A stretch of DNA of 30,455 nt from JBECKR01 sp040235415 (GTDB lineage: Bacteria; Acidobacteriota; Polarisedimenticolia; Polarisedimenticolales; Polarisedimenticolaceae): the NCBI GenBank assembly GCA_040235415.1, contig JBECKR010000292.1, positions 1-30,455 on the forward strand, written 5' to 3'. Under the pieces are notes generated by a model, which was not told the DNA's origin, made no database searches, and was given only the letters and a program-made list of their open reading frames with translations. This document shows, in pieces, positions 9,747 through 19,290 of the stretch. Made by a program: the position numbers and the translations under genes. Within the stretch, counting starts at the first letter, position 1, and each line of letters begins with the position of its first letter.

Positions 9747-9773
9747 AAAAGGGAGGCGAAAGCCTCCCTTTTT
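9747..9773 (+). terminator. Intrinsic terminator after the TPR gene
   Basis: GGGAGGC (9751-9757), a GAAA tetraloop and GCCTCCC (9762-9768) form a perfect stem that extends through AAAA/TTTT pairs, followed by a T run to 9773. The loop is GNRA type. It ends the exbB-tonB operon. Confidence 0.93.
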
Positions 9774-9821
9774 CATTTCTAAGTCGTTGATCCCAAAGGA
9801 ATTTCCGCCGATCGGGGTCGT

Positions 9822-9851
9822 TTGACACGTTTTGCCGCGCTGTGTTAGATT
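9822..9851 (+). promoter_or_regulatory. Sigma-70-type promoter of the nuo operon
   Basis: Perfect -35 TTGACA (9822-9827) is followed by TTAGAT at 9845-9850 (17-base spacer) or TAGATT at 9846-9851 (18-base spacer). Transcription would start near 9858, about 50 bases before nuoA. Its layout closely resembles the exbB promoter: TTGACA, then a TTTTG stretch early in the spacer. Confidence 0.7.
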
Positions 9852-9910
9852 TGCCGGCCGGTTCGCGGCCGAGGGGTGGGCACGGAACCCTCCGGCGGGA
9901 GACGCCCCGC

Positions 9911-10279
9911 ATGAACGACAGCCTGATACCGGTCGTCCTCACGATCGTCGTCTCGGTCACCGTCGCCGCGTCCATGCTCGTCCTGAGCTGGCTCCTCGGT
10001 CGTCCCAAGAAGCGGCAGGTCGACACCAGCCCCTACGAGTGCGGCATGCCGCCGGCCGACCGCGTCGAGAAGCACCGCTTCTCGGTGAAGTTCTACCTCG
10101 TCGCGATGCTGTTCATCCTGTTCGACATCGAGGCCGCCTTCCTGATCCCCTGGGCCGTGACGTTCAAGGAGTTCGCGAGCTTCAAGCTGTTCGTGCTGGT
10201 CGAGATGTTCGTGTTCCTGGGGATCCTGGTCGCCGGCTTCGCCTACGTCTGGAAGCGCGGCGCGCTGGAGTGGGAGTAG
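9911..10279 (+). CDS. nuoA: NADH-quinone oxidoreductase subunit A
   Basis: The 122-residue membrane protein has three helices (about 7-29, 60-82 and 92-114). It carries the NuoA hallmarks SPYECGMPP (40-48; Cys44 lies in the loop near the quinone site) and LFDIEAAFLIP (70-80). It is part of the quinone-chamber end of the complex I membrane arm. ATG 9911 is the first start downstream of the promoter, with GGGAG at 9898-9902; the upstream in-frame ATG at 9842 lies inside the promoter. It is first in the operon. The next gene is nuoC, not nuoB, only 4 bases downstream. Confidence 0.95.
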   Translation: MNDSLIPVVLTIVVSVTVAASMLVLSWLLGRPKKRQVDTSPYECGMPPADRVEKHRFSVKFYLVAMLFILFDIEAAFLIPWAVTFKEFASFKLFVLVEMFVFLGILVAGFAYVWKRGALEWE

Positions 10280-10283
10280 GCCG

Positions 10284-10742
10284 GTGGAGGACGGCAAGCA
10301 GGCGATCGACACCCTCCGTTCGAGGTTCGCCGAGGCGGTGGTCTCGGACGGCGAGTATCGCGGTCAGCACTGGGCCGTGATACGCCGGGATGCGCTGATC
10401 GACGTCTGCGAGTGGCTGCGCGACGCGCCCGAATGCGCCTACGACCTGCTGCTCGACGTCACCGCGCTGCACTGGCCGGACGACGCCGAGCCGTTCGAGG
10501 TCGTGTACCACCTCTACAGCCGGGAGCGCAACGACCGGCTCCGTCTCAAGACGCGGGCCGGCGCCGACGGCTCCGTCCCGAGCGTGACCTCCGTCTGGGA
10601 CGCGGCGAACTGGAACGAGCGCGAGACCTACGACATGTTCGGGATCCGGTTCGAAGGGCACCCGGACCTGCGCCGAATCCTCATGCCCGAGGAGTACACC
10701 GACCACCCGCTGCGGAAGGAGTTCCCGCTGTTCCGCGGCTGA
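10284..10742 (+). CDS. nuoC: NADH-quinone oxidoreductase subunit C (30 kDa)
   Basis: The GTG start at 10284 follows the nuoA stop closely. The 152-residue product matches the 30-kDa subunit: DLLLDVTALHWPDD, a beta-rich core (FEVVYHLYSRERNDRLRLK) and the signature NERETYDMFGIRFEGHPDLR (111-130). It ends with HPLRKEFPL. It is a structural subunit of the peripheral arm, packed beside NuoD. It is not fused to NuoD, unlike in E. coli. It is slightly short but complete. Confidence 0.95.
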   Translation: MEDGKQAIDTLRSRFAEAVVSDGEYRGQHWAVIRRDALIDVCEWLRDAPECAYDLLLDVTALHWPDDAEPFEVVYHLYSRERNDRLRLKTRAGADGSVPSVTSVWDAANWNERETYDMFGIRFEGHPDLRRILMPEEYTDHPLRKEFPLFRG

Positions 10743-10768
10743 CGGGCCGGAGGAGAGGCTTCCCTTCG

Positions 10769-11965
10769 ATGAGCCACACCGTCGAGCGCCATCCCGACCA
10801 CCCCGAGATCATCACCGTGAACATGGGGCCGTCGCATCCGGCGACCCACGGCGTGCTGCGCATCGTCCTCGAGCTCGACGGCGAGTACGTCGTCAAGGCG
10901 GTCCCGCACCTCGGCTACCTCCATCGCGGCATGGAGAAGATCGCGGAAAACAGGACCTACCTGCAGTTCATCCCGTACACCGACCGGATGGACTACCTGA
11001 GCCCGCTGGCCGCCAACGTCGGCTTCGCGCTCGCGGTCGAGGAGCTGCTGGGCGTCAAGGTTCCGCCGCGGCAGGACGTCATCCGGGTGATGTGCTGCGA
11101 GCTCGCGCGCATCGGCTCGCACCTGCTGTGGCTCGGGACGCACGCGCTCGACCTCGGCGCCGCCACCGTGTTCTTCCACACGTTCAAGGACCGCGAGTGG
11201 CACTACGACCTCGTGGAGGACCTCACGGGGGCGCGCCTCACGACCTCGTTCTCTCGCGTCGGGGGGTCGGCCCGCGACGTCACCAAGGAGTGGGTCGGGA
11301 AGCTGCGGGAGTTCGTCGACGCCATGCCGAAGCGCGTCGACGAGTTCGAGACCCTGCTCACGAGCAACACGATCTGGCTCGAGCGCACCCAGAACGTCGG
11401 GTCGATCACCGCGGAGCAGGCGATCTCCTGGGGGATGACCGGCCCGCCGCTTCGCGCCACCGGCGTCGAGTACGACGTCCGGAAGGCTCGACCGTACTGC
11501 GGCTACGAGAACTACGAGTTCGACGTCCCGACCGGGACGAACGGCGACGTCTACGACCGCTACCTCGTCCGTATCGAGGAGATGCGGCAGTCGTGCCGGA
11601 TCCTGGACCAGGCGATCCGGAACCTCCCCGATGGCCCTTGGTACATCGACGATCCCAAGATCTTCCTCCCCACGAAGAAGAAGGTCCTGACGAGCATGGA
11701 GGAGCTGATCCACCAGTTCATGATCGTCACCGAAGGGTTCGAGTGCCCGGCCGGGGAGGTGTACCACTCGACCGAGGTCCCGAAGGGGGAGCTCGGCTTC
11801 TACGTCGTCTCGACCGGCGGCAAGTCGCCGTACCGCCTGCGCATCCGGTCGCCCAGCTTCAACAACCTCGCGACCCTGCCGCTCCTGGTCGAGGGCCGGC
11901 TCGTCGCCGACGTCATCGCGACGATCGCGAGCCTCGATCCGGTGATGGGCGAGGTCGACCGGTGA
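10769..11965 (+). CDS. nuoD: NADH-quinone oxidoreductase subunit D (49 kDa)
   Basis: The start is ATG 10769 behind GGAGGAGAGG (10748-10757). The longer frame upstream only shadows nuoC. The 398-residue protein is the 49-kDa subunit derived from hydrogenase large subunits. His27 in GPSHPATHG and Tyr76 in TDRMDY correspond to Thermus His38 and Tyr87 (same spacing of 49), which contact the quinone headgroup. The C-terminus (SYRLRIRSPSFNNL-type motif, IASLDPVMGEVDR) is intact. Its natural partner NuoB, which carries cluster N2, is not encoded nearby. Confidence 0.96.
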   Translation: MSHTVERHPDHPEIITVNMGPSHPATHGVLRIVLELDGEYVVKAVPHLGYLHRGMEKIAENRTYLQFIPYTDRMDYLSPLAANVGFALAVEELLGVKVPPRQDVIRVMCCELARIGSHLLWLGTHALDLGAATVFFHTFKDREWHYDLVEDLTGARLTTSFSRVGGSARDVTKEWVGKLREFVDAMPKRVDEFETLLTSNTIWLERTQNVGSITAEQAISWGMTGPPLRATGVEYDVRKARPYCGYENYEFDVPTGTNGDVYDRYLVRIEEMRQSCRILDQAIRNLPDGPWYIDDPKIFLPTKKKVLTSMEELIHQFMIVTEGFECPAGEVYHSTEVPKGELGFYVVSTGGKSPYRLRIRSPSFNNLATLPLLVEGRLVADVIATIASLDPVMGEVDR

Positions 11966-12024
11966 TCCGGGGAGCCCGGGCGCGCGGCGCGCGCGCGGAC
12001 GCTCAGGCCGAGGGATAGACCGAC

Positions 12025-12489
12025 ATGTACGGTCCCGAGTTCGAGAACAAGATCGACGAGCTGGTCTCGCGCTACCCCGAGCCCAAGGCCGCCCTCCTGA
12101 TGGTGCTGTGGGAGGCGCAGCGGCTGCGCGGCTGGATCGACCTCGACGCGGAGACCTGGATCGCGAAGCGGCTCGGCGTGAGCCCGGCGCACGTCCACGG
12201 CGTCGTGACGTTCTACACGATGTACAAGCCGAAGCCGTCGGGTAAGTACCACATCCAGGTCTGCACGACGCTGTCGTGCATGCTGCGGGGATCGGACGAG
12301 CTCGTCGGCCACCTCGAGAAGAAGCTCGGAATCAAGGTCGGCGAGACCACTCCCGACGGCAAGTTCTCGCTCGTGCGCGCGGAATGTCTCGGATCTTGCG
12401 ACACCGCGCCGATGTTCCAGCTGAACGACGATTACCACGAGAATCTCACGCTCGAAAAGGTCGACGCCCTCCTCGACGGTCTGCCGTAG
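12025..12489 (+). CDS. nuoE: NADH-quinone oxidoreductase subunit E (24 kDa, 2Fe-2S)
   Basis: The 154-residue protein has an N-terminal helical part and a thioredoxin-like 2Fe-2S domain. Cluster N1a ligands are Cys80, Cys85, Cys121 and Cys125 (VCTTLSC and ECLGSCD). GVVTFYTMYKPKPSGKYHI is the family signature. It joins NuoF and NuoG in the NADH-oxidising module. The 59-base gap after nuoD is GC-rich with a small RBS (GAGGGA at 12009-12014) about ten bases before the ATG. Confidence 0.95.
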   Translation: MYGPEFENKIDELVSRYPEPKAALLMVLWEAQRLRGWIDLDAETWIAKRLGVSPAHVHGVVTFYTMYKPKPSGKYHIQVCTTLSCMLRGSDELVGHLEKKLGIKVGETTPDGKFSLVRAECLGSCDTAPMFQLNDDYHENLTLEKVDALLDGLP

Positions 12490-12522
12490 GCGGCCGGTCC
12501 GGAGGCCGACGGGAAGCCCCGA

Positions 12523-13785
12523 ATGGAACGCATCCTGACGCGGAACATCGAGAAGGAACGCTCTCACACGCTCGAGGTGTACGAGGCCGGGGGCGGCTAC
12601 CAGTCGCTACGCCGGGCGCTCGCGTCGATGTCGCCCGAAGCGCTGACCGACGAGGTCAAGAAGTCGGGGCTCCGGGGCCGCGGCGGCGCCGGGTTCCCGA
12701 CGGGGCTGAAGTGGTCGTTCATGCCGAAGGACGACCGCCCGAAGTACCTCGTGTGCAACGCCGACGAGTCGGAGCCGGGCACGTTCAAGGACCGGGTCAT
12801 CATGGAGAAGGACCCGCACCTGCTGCTCGAGGGCTGCATCCTGTCCGGCTACGCGATGGGCGCGAAGACGACCTACATCTACATCCGCGGCGAGTACGTC
12901 TTCTCCGCGCGGCGCCTCGAAGAGGCGATCGCGGAGGCCTACGCCAAGGGCTACGCGGGAAAGAACATCCTCGGGAGCGGTTTCGACCACGACCTCTACG
13001 TCCACGTCGGGGCGGGCGCGTACATCTGCGGCGAGGAGACGGCCCTCATGACCTCGCTCGAGGGCAACCGCGGCTACCCGCGCCTGAAACCGCCGTTCCC
13101 GGCGCAGTCCGGGCTGTGGAAGAGCCCCACCACGATCAACAACGTCGAGACTCTCGCGAACGTCCCGTTCATCGTGGAGCGCGGCGCGGACTGGTACCAA
13201 TCGATCGGCAAGGCGCCGAAGAACACCGGGCCGAAGCTCTACTGCCTGAGCGGGCACGTCAAGCGGCCCGGGACCTACGAGGCTCCCATGGGCCTGCCGC
13301 TCATGGAGCTCGTCCACGAGCTCGGCGGGGGCATGCTGCACGACGACCGCCCGCTCAAGGCGGTCATTCCCGGCGGGTCGTCGGTGCCGGTCCTGCGGGC
13401 CGAGGAGTGTGCGGTCGATCTCGACTTCGACTCGCTCGCGGCGATCGGCACGATGCTCGGCTCCGCCGGCGTCATGGTCATGGACAGCTCGACGTGCATG
13501 GTGAACGCGATCCGGCGCGTCGCGCACTTCTACGCGCACGAGTCCTGCGGGCAGTGCACGCCTTGCCGCGAGGGCACCGGCTGGATGCACCGCGTCCTGT
13601 CGCGCATCGAGGACGGCGGGGGGCGGCAGCAGGACATGGACCTGCTCCTCGACGTCGCGGACAACATCCAGGGGCAGACGATCTGTCCTCTCGGGGACGC
13701 CGCGGCGATGCCGGTCCGCTCGTTCGTGAAGAAGTTCCGCGACGAGTTTCAGTATCACGTCGACCATCGCAAGTGCATGGTGTGA
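12523..13785 (+). CDS. nuoF: NADH-quinone oxidoreductase subunit F (51 kDa, FMN and NADH site)
   Basis: The 420-residue protein is the flavin subunit that oxidises NADH. GRGGAGFPTG (52-61) is the glycine-rich NADH/FMN loop, and NADESEPGTFKDR and GAGAYICGEETAL are FMN-site motifs. An SLBB domain follows (about 240-300). Cluster N3 ligands are Cys342, Cys345, Cys348 and Cys388 (ESCGQCTPCREG and ICPLGD). Length and all key residues are normal. The gap to nuoE is 33 bases, and nuoG starts 4 bases after its stop. Confidence 0.97.
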   Translation: MERILTRNIEKERSHTLEVYEAGGGYQSLRRALASMSPEALTDEVKKSGLRGRGGAGFPTGLKWSFMPKDDRPKYLVCNADESEPGTFKDRVIMEKDPHLLLEGCILSGYAMGAKTTYIYIRGEYVFSARRLEEAIAEAYAKGYAGKNILGSGFDHDLYVHVGAGAYICGEETALMTSLEGNRGYPRLKPPFPAQSGLWKSPTTINNVETLANVPFIVERGADWYQSIGKAPKNTGPKLYCLSGHVKRPGTYEAPMGLPLMELVHELGGGMLHDDRPLKAVIPGGSSVPVLRAEECAVDLDFDSLAAIGTMLGSAGVMVMDSSTCMVNAIRRVAHFYAHESCGQCTPCREGTGWMHRVLSRIEDGGGRQQDMDLLLDVADNIQGQTICPLGDAAAMPVRSFVKKFRDEFQYHVDHRKCMV

Positions 13786-13789
13786 AACG

Positions 13790-15379
13790 ATGCCCAAGGT
13801 GACGATAGACGGAGTCGAGATCGAGGTCGCGGACGGCACCACGGTGCTCGACGCCGCGCTGTCCCGCGGCAAGGAGATCCCGCACTACTGCTACCATCCC
13901 GGCCTCTCGATCGCCGGGAACTGCCGCATGTGCCTCGTGGAGGTCGAGAAGGCGCCGAAGCTCCTGATCGGGTGCGCCACGACCGTCGCCGACGGCATGG
14001 TGGTGCGGACGGAAAGCGAGAAGGTGCGTCGGGCGCGGGCGTCGATGATGGAGTTCTTCCTCATCAACCACCCGCTCGACTGCCCGATCTGCGACCAGGC
14101 GGGGGAGTGCAAGCTCCAGGACTACGCCGTCGAGTACGGCGACGGCAGGAGCCGCTACACCGAGCCGAAGCTCGCGCTTTCGAAGGCGGTCGACATCGGC
14201 CGGCACGTCATGCTCGACCAGGAGCGCTGCATCCAGTGCAGCCGCTGCATCCGGTTCTGCCGGGAGGTCACCGGAACCGGCGAGCTCGCGTTCTTTCAGC
14301 GCGGCGAGCGCGCGCAGATCGGCATCCATCCCGGCCATCGACTCGACAACCCGTACTCCGGGAACGTCGTGGACATCTGCCCGGTCGGGGCGCTGACGCT
14401 CAAGGAGTTCCGCTTCCGCTCGCGAGTGTGGTACCTCAAGAACACGGCGAGCGTTTGCGCGGGCTGTGCCCGCGGCTGCAACGTCGTCGTCGGCGCGGCC
14501 GCCGACGACCACGACCAGATCGGCCGGCTGCGGCGCATCGTGGCGCGCTACAACGGCGACGTCAACGGGCACTGGATCTGCGACGAAGGCCGGCTGTCGT
14601 GGCAACGAATCTACGCCGCACCGCGGCTCATGACCGCGGAGTCCCCCGCGGGGACGCCCGCGGACTGGGACGCCACCGTCGCGGAGGTCGCGGAGACGCT
14701 GCGCGAAGCGGCCGGCAGGTCCCGCGCCGGCGCGATCCTGTCTCCGAGGCTCACGAGCGAGGACCTGTACGCCTGGCGGCGGCTGTTCGAGGCGCTCGGC
14801 GGCGTCGAAGCCGGCGTCCGGAGGATCGCGCGGGGCGAGGACGACGACCTCCTGATCCGCGCCGACAAGGGCGCCAACGCGAAGGGAGCCGAGTGGATCT
14901 TCGGGGCGGGGGCGACCGAGGCCTCGGTGCTCGAGTCCGCGCGCGCGGGTCGCCTCGAGGCGCTTCTCGTCGTCGGCGATCCGCTCGACCCCGACGACAC
15001 CGCACGCCTCGACGACGACGTCCGCTCGAAGGTCGCGCGCGTCCTGTTCGTCGGCCCGTTCGTCTCCGGGGCTGCGGAGGCGGCGCCGGTGCGCCTCCCG
15101 ATGGCGGCGTGGTCGGAGCAGGACGGCAGCATCGTCAACTTCCGCGGGCGCATCCAGTGGCTCAGGCGCGCGGTCGGGACGAAGGCCGAAGACCGGCCGG
15201 GATGGCGGATCGCCGCGGACATCGCCGACGCCGCCGGCGTCGAGTTCCCGAGCTTCACGGCTCCGGGCGAGGTCCTCGCCGCGCTCGCGCGCGACGTCGC
15301 GGAGTATCGCGACGTCGACGCCGATACGGTCGGCATGCTCGGAGTGCCGGGACGGACGGAGGCGCCCGCGGGCGCCTGA
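13790..15379 (+). CDS. nuoG: NADH-quinone oxidoreductase subunit G (75 kDa), short form with N7 motif
   Basis: This is the large Fe-S subunit that relays electrons from NuoF. N1b ligands are Cys34, Cys45, Cys48 and Cys62; N5 has His94, Cys98, Cys101 and Cys107; N4 has Cys147, Cys150, Cys153 and Cys197. A further set, Cys223, Cys226, Cys230 and Cys264, matches cluster N7, which E. coli and Thermus keep and mitochondria have lost. The total of 529 residues is short compared with about 780-910 in those bacteria. The molybdopterin-oxidoreductase-like C-terminal domain is reduced to about 250 residues with no cofactor motifs. It ends with an Ala/Pro tail and is followed by nuoH. Confidence 0.95.
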   Translation: MPKVTIDGVEIEVADGTTVLDAALSRGKEIPHYCYHPGLSIAGNCRMCLVEVEKAPKLLIGCATTVADGMVVRTESEKVRRARASMMEFFLINHPLDCPICDQAGECKLQDYAVEYGDGRSRYTEPKLALSKAVDIGRHVMLDQERCIQCSRCIRFCREVTGTGELAFFQRGERAQIGIHPGHRLDNPYSGNVVDICPVGALTLKEFRFRSRVWYLKNTASVCAGCARGCNVVVGAAADDHDQIGRLRRIVARYNGDVNGHWICDEGRLSWQRIYAAPRLMTAESPAGTPADWDATVAEVAETLREAAGRSRAGAILSPRLTSEDLYAWRRLFEALGGVEAGVRRIARGEDDDLLIRADKGANAKGAEWIFGAGATEASVLESARAGRLEALLVVGDPLDPDDTARLDDDVRSKVARVLFVGPFVSGAAEAAPVRLPMAAWSEQDGSIVNFRGRIQWLRRAVGTKAEDRPGWRIAADIADAAGVEFPSFTAPGEVLAALARDVAEYRDVDADTVGMLGVPGRTEAPAGA

Positions 15380-15392
15380 GGGGTGACGCGTC

Positions 15393-16469
15393 GTGGAATC
15401 GCTCAGCGGGCTCTGGAACCGGATCCTCTCGGACGACGCGGCGTTCCTCGCCGTCAAGACGCTCGTGCTGCTGCTCGTGACCGTCGGCGCGCTGATGGGA
15501 GGCGTATCGGTCATGACGTGGGTCGAGCGGCGGCTCTCCGGCGTCATGCAGTTTCGGCTCGGCCCGAACCGCGTCGGGCCGTTCGGACTGTTCCAGCCGA
15601 TCGCCGACGGGATCAAATTCATCATGAAGGAGGACATCGTTCCGGCCGACGCGCACAAGCCGCTGTTCGTCCTCGCGCCGGCCATGTCCCTCGTCCCCGC
15701 ACTGGCGGCGTTCTCCGTGATCCCGTTCGGCCCGGTCGTCGAGGCCTGGGGCAAGAAGATCGGGCTCGTGGTCATCGATCTCGACGGCGGACTGCTGTAC
15801 GCCTTCGCGATCGCGTCGCTCGGCGTCTACGGCATCGTGATGGCGGGCTGGTCCTCGCGCAGCAAGTATTCGCTCATGGGCGGCCTGAGGTCGTCGGCGC
15901 AGATGGTGTCCTACGAGCTCGCGCTCGGTATCTCGGTCATCGGAGTGCTGCTGGTGTCGGGCACCCTGCGGCCGATGGAGATCGTCGAGCGCCAGGCGGG
16001 TTGGTTCTGGCAGAGCTGGAACGTCTTCGGAGGCGGGTGGCAGATCCTCGGCTTCCTCGTGTTCCTGATCGCGGGCTACGCGGAGACCAACCGCCTGCCG
16101 TTCGACATGCCCGAGGCCGAGTCCGAGCTCGTCGCCGGGTACCACACCGAGTACTCCTCTATGAAGTTCGCCATGTTCTTCATGGCCGAGTACATCAACA
16201 TGATGACCTCGTCCGCGCTGCTCGTGACCCTGTTCCTCGGCGGCTGGCAGCTCGGCTTCCCGGTCCCGTTCACCGGCTGGACGCTCTGGGTCCTCCAGAT
16301 CCTGGCGTTCCTCGTGAAGATCTCGTTCTTCCTGGTCCTGTTCGTGTGGGTCCGCTGGACCCTCCCGCGATTCCGCTACGACAAGGTCATGGCACTCGGG
16401 TGGAAGCGGCTGTTCCCGCTGGCGCTCGCCAACGTCTTCGTCACGGCGCTCGTCGTGGCGCTGCGGTAG
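15393..16469 (+). CDS. nuoH: NADH-quinone oxidoreductase subunit H
   Basis: The GTG start at 15393 has GAGGGGTG (15378-15385) upstream. The 358-residue membrane protein has about eight helices and forms the quinone entry chamber. The signatures VERRLSGVMQFRLGPNRVGP and ETNRLPFDMPEAESELVAGY are present, as are the charged E-rich loops and the C-terminal LPRFRYDKVMALGWK motif. It is complete. In most operons nuoI follows; here nuoJ starts 18 bases later. Confidence 0.95.
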   Translation: MESLSGLWNRILSDDAAFLAVKTLVLLLVTVGALMGGVSVMTWVERRLSGVMQFRLGPNRVGPFGLFQPIADGIKFIMKEDIVPADAHKPLFVLAPAMSLVPALAAFSVIPFGPVVEAWGKKIGLVVIDLDGGLLYAFAIASLGVYGIVMAGWSSRSKYSLMGGLRSSAQMVSYELALGISVIGVLLVSGTLRPMEIVERQAGWFWQSWNVFGGGWQILGFLVFLIAGYAETNRLPFDMPEAESELVAGYHTEYSSMKFAMFFMAEYINMMTSSALLVTLFLGGWQLGFPVPFTGWTLWVLQILAFLVKISFFLVLFVWVRWTLPRFRYDKVMALGWKRLFPLALANVFVTALVVALR

Positions 16470-16486
16470 GCGGGGGGAGGAGCCCG

Positions 16487-16975
16487 ATGGCGACGCTCGC
16501 GTTCTTCGTGCTGGCCGTGCTGGCGATCGTCTCCGCGGTGGTGGTGATCACGCACCGCAACCCGGTCATCAGCGCGATGGCGCTGGCGTTCAACCTCGTG
16601 TCGATCGCCGGCTTCTACCTCCTCCTGCAAGCGCAGTTCATCGGCCTCCTGCAGATCCTGGTGTATGCCGGCGCCATCATGGTGCTGATCCTGTTCGTGG
16701 TCATGCTGCTCAACCTGCGGCACGAGCCGGCCTCGCACCGCGGCGGCCTGCAACGGTGGCTCGCGATCCTGCTCACGGCCGGGCTCGTCTACGTCCTGGG
16801 CCGGGCGATTTGGACCGAGCACGCGGCGTTCCCCGCGGCGCCGGCCGGGTTCGGTACCGTCGAGAACGTCGGCCAGGCGCTGTTCCGCGAGAACTTCTAC
16901 CCGTTCGAGGTCATCTCGCTGCTTCTGGTGGCCGCGATGGTCGGGGCGGTGCTGCTCGCCAAGAGGAGGCTGTAG
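16487..16975 (+). CDS. nuoJ: NADH-quinone oxidoreductase subunit J
   Basis: The ATG at 16487 follows GGGGGGAGGAG (16472-16482). The 162-residue membrane protein has five helices. The conserved pi-bulge helix region LQILVYAGAIMVLILFVVMLLNL, key to complex I coupling, is intact. HRNPVISAMALAFNL is the usual helix 2 start. The longer open frame upstream is the shadow of nuoH. Confidence 0.95.
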   Translation: MATLAFFVLAVLAIVSAVVVITHRNPVISAMALAFNLVSIAGFYLLLQAQFIGLLQILVYAGAIMVLILFVVMLLNLRHEPASHRGGLQRWLAILLTAGLVYVLGRAIWTEHAAFPAAPAGFGTVENVGQALFRENFYPFEVISLLLVAAMVGAVLLAKRRL

Positions 16976-16978
16976 ACG

Positions 16979-17290
16979 ATGGCGCTCGAGCCCCGGTTCT
17001 TCCTCATGGTGTCGGCGATCCTGTTCTCGCTCGGCGTCGTCGGGGTCCTGACCCGCCGCGGCGCGATCACGATCCTGATGTGCGTCGAGCTGATGCTGAA
17101 CGCCGGCAACCTCGCGTTCATCACCTTCGCACGTCAGGCCGGCCAGCAGGGGGCCGACGGCCAGGTGTACGTGTTCTTCATCATGACGCTCGCGGCCGCG
17201 GAAGCCGCAGTCGGGCTCGCGATCGTGATCGCGCTGTTCCGGCTGCGCGACACCACCGACGTCGACGACGTCAATCTCCTCAAGTGGTGA
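16979..17290 (+). CDS. nuoK: NADH-quinone oxidoreductase subunit K
   Basis: The 103-residue MrpC-like protein has three helices. Glu37 (CVELMLNAGNL) and Glu75 (AAAEAAVGLAIV) are the two conserved membrane glutamates of the proton path. It starts three bases after nuoJ, and its RBS AAGAGGAGG lies inside the nuoJ end (16961-16969). Confidence 0.95.
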   Translation: MALEPRFFLMVSAILFSLGVVGVLTRRGAITILMCVELMLNAGNLAFITFARQAGQQGADGQVYVFFIMTLAAAEAAVGLAIVIALFRLRDTTDVDDVNLLKW

Positions 17291-17297
17291 CCGAGCC

Positions 17298-19268
<1,971 letters not shown>

Positions 19269-19290
19269 CGAGCGCGAGGAGCGGGGCACG

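Noticed and set aside
12025..13785. nuoE-nuoF as part of a hydrogenase or formate dehydrogenase
   Set aside because: They sit within a continuous nuo operon with NuoG of complex I type and no hydrogenase catalytic subunit.
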